64,000 bases of DNA from Isoetes taiwanensis. Its lineage: Eukaryota; Streptophyta; Lycopodiopsida; Isoetales; Isoetaceae. The notes beneath the pieces are model-generated. The model did no database searches. It saw only the letters and a list, made by a program, of their open reading frames with translations, and was not told the DNA's origin. The position numbers and the translations under genes are program-made. The DNA lies in the NCBI GenBank assembly GCA_021234155.1, contig JAJEKV010000025.1, forward strand, positions 17,849,094-17,913,093, in the 5' to 3' direction. Below, in pieces: positions 50,502 through 60,016 of this stretch (positions within the stretch are counted from its first letter, which is position 1; every line of letters begins with the position of its first letter).

Positions 50502-51754
50502 ATGGCATCCATTACAGCCAACTCTGAAGATAACATTGCACCCAACTCCAGTTTGCCAACACACAAGAAGCAACGTACTCTCCAGCTATGGAGAACCTTG
50601 TCCAACAAGCCAAACAATGAGATACACGTCCTAGTGCTTTGTACTTATGGAAATATCTTTCGGGATGCAGAAGCAAAATTTGTAGCTCTTTCTGCCGACA
50701 TTATAGATGAAGAAGGAATCACTGCAATTACAGTCCAAGCAGTTCAAGACCAAGCACGCGCCTGGTTACCAATACTGAAAGCGGGAGCATGGGTCTCAAT
50801 CACCAAGTAAGTACACTTCAAAAATTAAAACATTTGAGAAAATGAATAATGTTGCTAATTCGTATTAACAATGTTCCCATCTGCAGTTACACGATACAGA
50901 ATCGAAATCCAAAAAACGATTATGGTGACCACAAGTTTACAATAAAGATTGGAGCCAGGACACACATCACCCAAGTGCAACCTACTTCAATAATCATAAA
51001 CCTCAGGCCAGTAAAAGGCATGTCTATACAGAAACTGAAAAGCATGCCAGCTGCTCCTACAAGCCATGCAAGCATACTCGCTGTCGTCATCGGAGCACAA
51101 GATCTTGCAGGAAGACGTGCGCTACAAATCGCCGACGGCAACCAAGAAGAGGACATGGCAAACTTGACATTCTGGAAAGAACAAGAACCAATACATGATG
51201 AGTTGCAAAACAGATTCTTCAAAGGTAACAAAATCTATTTCTTATTTTGTCATTGCCAATAATACAAACTAATCTAGATTTCATAGGGGACAAGCCAGTA
51301 GTTTTGTTCAAAAGCATTTGCAGGTCACGCATTGAGGCATTTGGCAGTCTCTCCACATCAAATGCAACACTAGCATTCTTCGCAGAAGAAGACCCGAAGA
51401 AGGAAACACACCCGACAATTGTAAATTACGACACATTAACAATTCGACGCATGAAAGACATTGTGTATCCAAGTCATGTCGAAAACAGCAAGGACGTAAC
51501 GGTAAGCAAACAATTGTACCAATCACAAATATATGCAAGTAATTTCAGTATGTACTGACATATGGCCTGCAGATCAAAGGCAAATTTGAAGCACAAACTA
51601 ACAATTTCGATAGCATACGATATGTTTGTACACATTGCACAGCTGAAACGTATGAAGAAGAACACTGCGCACGATGTGAAACTGCAAATCCAAAGCCAGT
51701 ACCAACACTTGCTGCTTCCATCTACAGCGATAGAGGCAAAGCATACAAAGCACT
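50502..51754 (+). pseudogene. RPA1-like ssDNA-binding protein gene, 5' part
   Basis: Four exons join cleanly: 50502-50806, 50887-51224, 51287-51501 and 51573 onward, with GT-AG sites and consistent phases. The protein reads as a short RPA70-like OB-fold chain. A DBD-A-like fold has LQLWRTLSNKPNNEIHVLVL and ARAWLPILKAGAWVSI. A DBD-B-like fold has ILAVVIGAQDLAGRRALQIA, NLTFWKEQ and PVVLFKSICRSRIEAFGSLS. A DBD-C-like fold has a zinc ribbon YVCTHC...HCARC (CX2C...CX2C), the last Cys pair near 51660. The start at 50502 gives a hydrophilic N terminus with no 70N domain. The fourth exon is interrupted at 51754 by a CACTA element; the rest lies at 57775-57894. The role would be binding single-stranded DNA in replication or repair. 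RPA-like proteins also occur in plant Helitrons, so mobile-element origin is possible. Confidence 0.8.
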
Positions 51755-51769
51755 CACTACAAGAGAATG

Positions 51770-52150
51770 CTAGCTTTTCGTCAAAAAATTCGTCAGAATA
51801 ATCGTCAGAACCCCATTGCCCAGACTTAGGTTCTGACGTATATTCTGATGAATATATTCTGATGAATATTTCATCAAAAAAAACGTCATAATTTACGTCA
51901 GAATTTCATCATTATAATCATCAGCTAAAACGTCAGTATAATCGTCAGATAAGAATCGTCAGAATTTTCATCATAGTTTTCATCAGAATTTTCGACACTT
52001 TAAACGTTAGAATTTTCATCATAGTTTTCGTCAGATTTTTGACACCTTAAACGTCACCGGTTTCATCAGATTTTTCATCAGATGTTACATTAATGGTTTC
52101 GTCAAGTATTTCATCACAAATTTCGTCAAAATATTATTCTTTATGCGTCA
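51770..52150. repeat. CACTA left subterminal repeats
   Basis: Around 20 variants of TTCGTCAGAAT, TTTCATCA and CGTCAGA occur in both orientations. Such fields bind the element's own transposase-associated protein in CACTA elements. Confidence 0.85.
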
Positions 52151-53480
52151 GATCAGTTTCTTCATTATCAGTTTGTATTTTTGTCTAGATTGTTTCTATG
52201 TACTCTTAATAAACTTATGATATTGATGCTTGAATTTAATGTGTATTAAAGGTACAAATTCATAAAGAGATAAGAGTGTATATAAAACAGGAATTTCTTT
52301 ATTTAAATCAAAACATAGTTACATCAAGAATTGACAATCTTTACAATGCCAACCATGAGCCATGGGCTCCAGCCAACTCCATCATTCATGAAATGGAAGA
52401 AATCTGCATAAATATACACATCTACAAATAAAAAGGACAATATGCATTTTACAACAAATATCTGCATAAATATACACGTCCTTTGTATATCGTCCTTTTG
52501 TTGTAATCATCCTTTTGTTGTGTAATGTATACACGTCTACGTCTGCAAATAAAAAGATCGTCTACGTCTGCAAATAAAAAGATCATATATTTATAGATGC
52601 TATTCTTGAAAAATACATTGAGGGGTGGAAAACCTTACAGAAAATTTGCTATATGCTCCACGAGGGGGATCAGTCCAGCATTTGATTTTAATAGCTGCAT
52701 AAGTAATCAAAATTTCAGCTGGTTTATACAATTTATCCAATGCATAGATGCTATTTGAATGGCAAAGCATTAGAGTGAAAGTGGAAGCAATTTAAACGCA
52801 CATTTCTGCGTACCCAAGTTACATGACGTAGTATTAATTTTGCAATACAAAAGCTTGGCCTTACAGGAAAGATTGAATTAAACACCAAGTTATATGCAAC
52901 TGCTGAATCTATGGTTTATGTTATTGCTGCATTTAATTGAAAGAGATTTAAGCTCAAACCTGAATAGGAATGTCTTCACTCATTTGTCGTGCTACTCAGC
53001 TTTGTCTTGCAAACGAAGTAGCTCTAGAATAATTTCTTTGTTTGTATTTGAATAAGCCATGTTTGAGGCTTGCCAGAACTGCCAAACCAGTCTATATCAG
53101 AATATTTTAATCTTGTAACATCATAGTCATGGCCACATGCACCATGCTTCAAGCTCCATGTTTCACGGCATCTGCTAACCGCCTTTGCCAATGCCGTTTA
53201 CGGCAAAATTACATTTCACGGCAAAATTACGTTTCAACAATGCTATTGAGGATAAAAGGGCAACAAAACCTTGACAAATTAAGAGCCCCATGTGTATCTT
53301 TCTATAAAAATTTAAATGCACATAAATGCTTATAAACATACTTGTAAAGCGTATATATGCTAGATCCAAGTTATTTTCCATCAAATATCCTAGGCTACCG
53401 ATTGTTAAATAGGGAAGCAAACAAGCATTACAATCAAGATCCGAACTTATTGCAAACAAGAAAATAAGATATTCTTGCAG
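52151..53480. other. CACTA interior, no recognisable gene
   Basis: AT-rich sequence with a repeated CGTCTACGTCTGCAAATAAA block (about 52535-52575) and TCTGCATAAATATACAC twice (about 52400-52480). Further aminotransferase 3' exons were looked for on minus and not found. Confidence 0.4.
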
Positions 53481-53504
53481 GTATATAGAAATACCTCCAA
53501 TAGA

Positions 53505-55416
53505 TTAAGCCAACAAGGGCAACTCTCTTGCCCTGTTTTGCATCATTTGCCATAACGGCCGGATCAATATCTTCCAACGATCGTTGAGTACATATCTTTA
53601 ATCCCCAAGCTTGAACGACTAACACGGAGCATAATACAATTCATTTAGTTAAATTAGCAAATTAAGGTAGACTAGTTATTGCGAGGTGTGGGATTTACTA
53701 TGAGATCTCAGAGTATATTTCACTAGCATAACTTCGTGAGTTACATTTACATGACTCTAAGTAGGTTGTAACTTCGTTATTGATTTTCCTACAACTTGGG
53801 AAAGTTCATTGAGTAGCAACCACATTCATATGAAAAACATACTTTGCCATAAACCTAAGTCGAGGATCGGATGCAAGATCGGATGCAATAAGAACTAGAG
53901 ATGCAAAGGTAAAAGTTCAAAGTGATCAGAACTAAGGTATGTGCATCAAACATAATTGAGGAAGTCTATAGCTCAACCGATGAGACTCCATCTACTAACA
54001 ACAGTGCGGGATGCTTGAATTCATCATTTGCAAATACACAGTAATCAGCTTAGTAGTCTCTATATTCGAGAATTTATTTAAGCTAATGCACAAGATTAGC
54101 TGAAAAGCACTGCAATATTTCTTGCAGAAAAGCATGCTTATTGATAGTTTCTGAGGTTTATAATGGTATAGCATTAGAAATCCTTTAGTGGAAAGAACCA
54201 ATATGAACTCTAAAAATAGAAGAGCATTATGTTCAAGTCTCTCTTGGAACATTTAGGGGACGATCATCTATCCTCATAGGATGTTGCCATGTGGTATGAT
54301 GTACAAAATACTAACTATCTATCTATCTATTCCGAAGGAAGGTAAGCAACATATGTGCTTATCATTAACCAACGACACAAGGATTTTCAATCCTTTATAT
54401 GTGCTAAGACCACGAGGATTTTGAGTCCTTTGCATTCTTTTCTTTCTTTTATAAAGGTTATGAAAATGCGGACAAAGGATTTTAGTATTACCAATAAGCT
54501 CGATTTCTTTGATGTTGTTGGTAACTCACGTGGACGTTTCATTGTGAACAACACATACGACTTTGATGGAGTGGTTATAATCTGCTCTAAGCTTTGCCCT
54601 CAATACATTTGCATCTACTCCTGCTCCCCGGTCACATTCCACTACATCCACATTGAAGTTGAGCCTTTGCATTTGGTCAATCCAAAGAAGACTGAATTGG
54701 CCAAATCGAAAACTTATTATCTTATCCCCCAGGGGATAATGTGTTTGTCAAGGCACTCTCCCATGCTCCAGTCCCTTCTGGTCACAAATTGGTGTATATT
54801 GACAAAACTTTAAATTCTGAAAGCAATGCTTTCATGCAGATACTTGAATGCTATTGTGATTATAACTTGGATGGAAGTATAACTTTTTATAAACGTTCAA
54901 GAAATGCAGGGCGATGAAGATTATCGGTTCACTCTCAAGAATTTTCATTTTTATGAACATCTCAGACTTCATAAGAGGAATGTATCTCAAATCAGATAAC
55001 TTAAAATTGCAACACAGACAGTATTTTTGCAAACAAATGAAAACAAACATCAACAAAAGGGTAAGAAAAAAGTAGGAAATTATCCAATTACAAAGTCTTA
55101 TGAAGATATATCAAAAACTGATCGACAAAGTAGCTTACAAACTGGTTCAAATGCATAAAGTAGTAAAGATCACAATGCAAAGGACCAAGCAGAAAATAAT
55201 GAAATTCAGAAAATGAATGTTTTACAAAGTCATTCAAATGCAACAAGAAAGAACCATACCAGTGGTTGGAAAAATGAAGGAGGTAGCAGAATGGGTCTTA
55301 AAGAGGCGCTTGACATCTTCAATGACAGATTTAGAGAGTTTTGGAAAGGCAGGAGAACGATGATCTTCATTATTTCTGCTGAAAGCCTGCTGGAACTGCT
55401 CAGGGCATTCTTAACC
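53505..55416 (-). pseudogene. Captured serine-glyoxylate aminotransferase exons
   Basis: Three minus-strand blocks match plant peroxisomal serine-glyoxylate aminotransferase, the photorespiratory PLP enzyme. Block 1 (about 55416-55260) reads RNNEDHRSPAFPKLSKSVIE then TSFIFPTTG up to a GT donor. Block 2 (about 54775-54530) reads GTGAWESALTNTLSPG, then after a 1-bp insertion GQFSLLWIDQMQRLNFNVDV and VVHNETST up to GTGAGT. Block 3 (about 53625-53505) reads LVVQAWGLKICTQ and then diverges. The central exons with the PLP lysine are missing. The frameshift in block 2 and the losses make it non-functional. Introns are retained, so the capture was from genomic DNA. The + frame over block 2 (54355-54813) is its antisense shadow. 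Confidence 0.85.
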
Positions 55417-55516
55417 AGTTAGGAAATAATAGACCTGTTTTCGGCCATGGCATAAAACATCAACGAATTTTTCTGCTCATTGTTGCCAGTTTCGGCCTCT
55501 GCGATACACTCTTACA

Positions 55517-55773
55517 TCAGAATAGACTGCTTCAGTCCCATCCGCTTCCATTTTTGGATTGACAACAAGTATTTTGTAGCCAAGCGATGCATGGCGAGCG
55601 AAATCTTGAGATCCAGATTCTGACCATTCGCATGCAAATCGGGATGAAACCGCATCAGCAAAACCGACACTTTGTTTTCGGCCGGCATAGAACTCAGTTC
55701 GATTTGGATTTGTGTATAGCAGATCCGACATGTTTACTACGCCACTACCATTTTCAGTGACCGGGCAAATCAT
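55517..55773 (-). pseudogene. Unidentified exon upstream of the aminotransferase
   Basis: A minus frame opens MICPVTENGSGVVNMSDLLY and includes SRFACEWSES and ASLGYKILVVNPKMEADG. A strong donor GTAAGAG lies at about 55519, right after AVYSD. Composition is protein-like and the antisense is not open, but it does not resemble the aminotransferase N terminus. It may be a first exon from a second captured gene, giving a chimeric transcript. Confidence 0.45.
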
Positions 55774-55799
55774 GCCCTAAATCGAGTTCAGCTTCGGGT

Positions 55800-57425
55800 T
55801 AAGGATTTGATGCATATTTTAGCGCATCATAGCTTTTTATTTTCAAAGGTCAATATGGTACCCAAAAGTTTTTCTAAGGCAAATTATATTTACCATCCCA
55901 ATTATATATAGTTATCGTTCAAGGTCATATATTCACCACCGAGCCTAGAGCATCTCTTTGCCTAGAGCCCAAGATCATTGACCACTTCCCGTGGAACATT
56001 TGAACTTAGAGATTTTAAATTTTTAAAAAATTTAAGCACATGTCAAATGCATAGAACACAAGTGTTTCTTTGATCAACTGAAGCATTTTGCATTTCCGTC
56101 ACATTGCCTTTAGACAATAGATCAATATGGCCATTCCTAAAAAACTCATGCATCATAAATCTTTACATAAGCATTATATCAAATCTTATGCAAACCATTT
56201 CAAGTAAAATTTTGGGGACTACTCCCAAGTAGAAATTTGGGGCCCCATGTAAATTATGAATACGATGCACTCATATTTTTTTTTTAAAGTTATCTTGTAT
56301 GAGCCAAATCCCATATAAGGTTCCAATTGTGCCCTCTAGTCTATGGACCATGGCACTAGGTAACCATGGAGCCATTGTTCAAACATAGTACCATTGCATT
56401 ATAGAAAACCATTGCATTAGAGGAGAATACACAGCTCTATTATTCTGAGCATGTGCTATGGAAGTTTTAGACCTCTCATATCAGCATAAGATACCCAAGT
56501 GCTATATACAGCCTTTGTGTTGTAGTCGTCTCCAATGTGTTACAATGGCATCAACTAACCATCAAATTCCTCAAAGTAGAAATTAAACATGTCCTTTTTT
56601 CATTTTTGCATTATAGCATTTTTACACGGTCTAATTTAACATTTGAACACATACTATGTTAAAGTGCCCATTAAGCCCTATGAAATTTTGCCTTGTGTGC
56701 AAATTTCTAGCCACCTATGCTATTGCATGGTCTACATGTTGTATTTTTTCCATAGTTGTGTCAATGGTTGCCAAAGATAAAAAATCTTTGCCTTCTTTCC
56801 AAAGTTAAAAAGACATAACTTACAACCCTTTTCAATTTTAGGATATTATTATGGCCATGCAATAAAATCCTTCCACAACTAGGCCTTCAAGCCATTCAGC
56901 ATCTCTAAGTTTAAGAAAATATTGAGACCCATAGTATGAGCATGAACCTCATTATATTCACATGAATATGTATTATGCACCCCTGTAGTATGTATTCCAA
57001 ACTTACGATTGTACTATTCCAAACTTACCATTGTCTTTGTAGGGAATAAACGAAATTGAGCGTCAAATATCTTGTAAATTCAAGTTTACCAATTTTGAGC
57101 ACACATAGACTGAGTGTAGAGTGCACATGTTTTATCCGGTCAATAAATGGTAGCACCCTTGATTTTATAAAAACGGCTACACCATCAAAGTAAAAGGAGC
57201 AAAGGCATACCAAGGTGAATGATGCAAATGCAAGCTTTTTGCAAAACACCTAGCATTTAAAAGGCGCATTGAAGCCAATATCTTGTACCTTGGCGGGAGG
57301 AGCTTTCTATCATTCTATGCTATGAACAAACAACCTTCATACATTACATCATTAGATAGTCACAAAGGCTTTCTAACACAACAAATTTCATCTAAAATGG
57401 ACTCTTGGATCAAAAGTTATAATTA
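55800..57425. other. CACTA interior, no recognisable gene
   Basis: AT-rich, with only motif-free short frames on both strands. Confidence 0.4.
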
Positions 57426-57756
57426 AAACTGTAGTAATAAAAATCGAACTTTCGGTGAAATATCGGCGTTTTCTCGACAATTATAAGGCCCGTAATATCG
57501 ATGAAATGTCGGCGATATCTCGACAATATTATGCCGAAAAGTCGTATAAAAGCCCGGCAGAAATTTATAGCGAATACCTTGATGATTATCGGCGACATGT
57601 CGACGCAAAATCGGCGGTATGTCGGCGATTGTTGTGGCCGAATGTTACGATGCAAAATCGTCGAGAAAATCGTCGAAGAGTTATTCATCGATATTTTTCG
57701 GTGTAAACATCGGTCGGATCTTTTTAGGCGGTCGGCGATTTTTACGGACGAGCGGT
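57426..57756. repeat. CACTA right subterminal repeats
   Basis: Many variants of TCGGCGAT, TCTCGACAA and CGTCGA occur in both orientations. The motif is different from that of the left field. The overlapping frames on both strands here are by-products of the repeat. Confidence 0.8.
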
Positions 57757-57774
57757 CATTCTCTTGTAGTGACT

Positions 57775-57894
57775 CTTAGAAATGAACTCCTTGACAAAGC
57801 ATATGGAATGGGCGATGGAGAATTGTATAATGAAAATGATGGCGTCATAACAAAATCAACGGGGATATTCAAAATCAATTGTGCAAAAGCGTAA
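57775..57894 (+). pseudogene. RPA1-like gene, 3' end beyond the CACTA element
   Basis: One frame runs LRNELLDKAYGMGDGELY and ends FKINCAKA then TAA at 57892-57894. It resembles the region after the zinc ribbon in RPA1 C-terminal domains (a short helix with LLG/ADELY-like residues). Joining it to 51754 after removing the element and one ACT copy leaves it one base out of frame with exon 4. Either the gene had decayed before insertion or a base was lost later. Confidence 0.65.
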
Positions 57895-58355
57895 TCATCG
57901 AGATGCGAAAACAACTAGACAATCAACACTGTCTATGATGAGCTTTAAATACGTTTTAATAATTGTAGAAATCTTTGCTTTTAAAGCAAAACTAGACACT
58001 TTATATAAATGATTTACTTTTTACGTGATTTTTAAAAATTCAAATACCATATGTTACTCATGTTATTCAACACTAAATCCGAACCCTACACCTCAAAGGA
58101 ATTAACCATTCAACACAAACACATGCTAATAAATAATGTTCAAAATCTACATCTAAACATCAAAAAAAAGTTCACATCACCCTTAACAAAACAAAAAATA
58201 CACATGAATTGTCAACCGCGGGATCGGAATAGAAAAACAACATCTTCATTGATATTGGCCACTTACCTCTTTGCCTTGCAAAAAACAAAGACATATCTGT
58301 GAAATGATTCATCCATGTTCTATACTACTTTCAAAATAATTAAATAATTTAAATA
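57895..58355. other. No recognisable gene
   Basis: AT-rich flank with one 83-codon motif-free frame on +. Confidence 0.5.
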
Positions 58356-58585
58356 ATAGATAGATAGATAGATAGTATTTTAACGTCCACACCACTAAAT
58401 GACATCATCACCCGGACGTGACAACACTACATTGCTTTGTTGGGCCCCACTTTAACCACTTTACATTCGCGTGCGTGGGTTTTGACACCCAGCCGGTTCA
58501 AAATCACGTCACGGGTCTCAAACTTCGAGACCTATAGTTGCTAGACCTAGTGTATTACCACTAGACTAAGCGACGAGGGCGTGAA
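58356..58585 (-). mobile_element. tRNA-derived SINE with LINE-type 3' end
   Basis: On minus, the head CGTCGCTTAGTCTAGTGG (A-box-like, about 58578-58561) is followed about 40 bp on by AGTTTGAGACC (B-box-like, 58524-58514). The body runs to the terminus GTGTGGACGTTAAAATA and a (CTAT)n tail at 58356-58376. The terminus GTGGACGTTAAAATA is the same as that of the LINE at 31.0 kb. The length is about 225 bp and no protein is encoded. A clear target duplication was not identified. Confidence 0.75.
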
Positions 58586-58599
58586 GATACATTTATAAA

Positions 58600-60010
58600 G
58601 CTTTATTCATAATAGCATTTTGGGGCAATCCGCGATGCTTTGCACCTTGTTTTTGTTCTTTTTGTTGCATAAAATACCTTTCTAGCACAAATTAGGCGGG
58701 GAATGCACAATAATCCCTGCCGCGTCGACCCTGTGATGATAATGCGGATTACAATCTCGAGCCCTTTTTTGTTGCAACTTGCAAGCCATGAATTATTTAA
58801 AAGGTGAGGCGGATGAAACTACATGGTTATCTTGGATGAAATTTTTCTCTTCATTACTCGTGAGATTCTTAGGTGTTTGGGGATTTGGAAGCGCCATAGC
58901 GAGGAGATTGCTAAAGTAGAGCAAAGGGATGCGGCTTGCAAAAAAGGGAAGAAATGTGAAGGTCCACACAAAAAGCGGGCCATGACCAAAGTGCCGGTTT
59001 AAGGAGAATATCGGTATATACCAAGCATATTCTTTGAAATATGCAAAAAAACCCATCTAAGATTTTAAAGGTTTGCCCCTAGGGAACAACCCAATAAAAA
59101 AAAGATATTTTTTGAACGTTATTAAAAGCTCTAAATCTATCGTAAGGTTGTTAATAGAGACGAAACCATCTATTTTTTGGTTATTTACTAACCGGAATGT
59201 TTGCGTGTGCCCCCTTTTAGGACAAAACTAAGTAAAGGCCGGCCTCTATATTTAGAAAAAAGGCTATTTCTTTCTATCGAGGGGTTTTAGGTCTGATAAT
59301 TCGGAGCTACACAAGCTGGGAAAAGTGCTTCGCTTCAAGGTGTCGGGGTAAATTTTGTCTAGGTCTAAGTTTTTTGTGCCCCTTGAGGGCTTGTTTAGTC
59401 AAGGTTTTGACGGAATCAGCTATCTGTTCCGGCCTAATTAGCATGTTGGATGGGCTTAGGTACTCAGAAAATGCATCTGATACTTGCTCCTAGAAGTCGT
59501 GACTTAATCACCATCTTGCCTGTACCAACCCACATCATGAAGTTGGGAAAACTAAATGCATTTTTCATAGAAAATTCAATGGAAAGTAGCCATTGAACAT
59601 GTGGAGATTGGATCCTCTTTCTGGAGTGGCAACTGCAGGACATTGGCATGACCTCGAGAAGCAAAGCTATCTCTCTTGGGAAGCCTCAATGTTGCAGAGG
59701 TGTCTATTTTGCACCAAATCCTTACATATTTAAGGAAAGGGCTCTGAAAAGCAAATGCAGTCAACTGTAATTGTCTAATCGTTTAATGCTTTTACGAGCT
59801 GGTGAAATCAACTACAAAGGTATAGATCATAGGTATTCTAGAAGAAAAGTTGAGACCCTGAGATGCAGTTTCCCAGTTTGTGAGGGTACAGTTGCTTGAT
59901 TTTAAATTACAAATGCATTTGGAGCATAGGACTCTAGTTTAGGATTTTTGTACAGACGTTTTTCTGCATTCTGAGACTACTTTTGACTGCAAATGAAGGG
60001 AGATAGCAAA
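58600..60010. other. No recognisable gene
   Basis: Only short frames without motifs were seen. The right part lies immediately upstream of the phosphatidylinositol synthase relic and would contain its promoter, but no box can be assigned. Confidence 0.45.
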
Positions 60011-60016
60011 TTGACA

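Larger units (their letters stand above)
51755..57771. mobile_element. Pack-type CACTA element, 6.0 kb
   Basis: The left end CACTACAAGAGAATG and the right end CATTCTCTTGTAGTG are exact 15-bp inverted repeats. The 3-bp duplication ACT is present on both sides (51752-51754 and 57772-57774), which is the CACTA superfamily signature. Subterminal repeat fields follow on both sides. The interior has no recognisable TNP1/TNP2 transposase but holds minus-strand exons of serine-glyoxylate aminotransferase and one unidentified exon. It is therefore a non-autonomous, gene-carrying element. It inserted into exon 4 of the RPA-like gene, and recognisable RPA-type C-terminal sequence resumes beyond the right end. 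Confidence 0.9.

Noticed and set aside
54355-54813. 152-codon + frame inside the CACTA element
   Set aside because: It is the antisense of the aminotransferase block, which matches a known protein on minus.
57455-57779. Overlapping frames on both strands near the CACTA right end
   Set aside because: They are by-products of the palindromic TCGGCGA-type subterminal repeats.
50502-57894. RPA-like gene as proof of a Helitron
   Set aside because: No Rep/helicase motif and no Helitron ends were seen; the interruption is a CACTA element.
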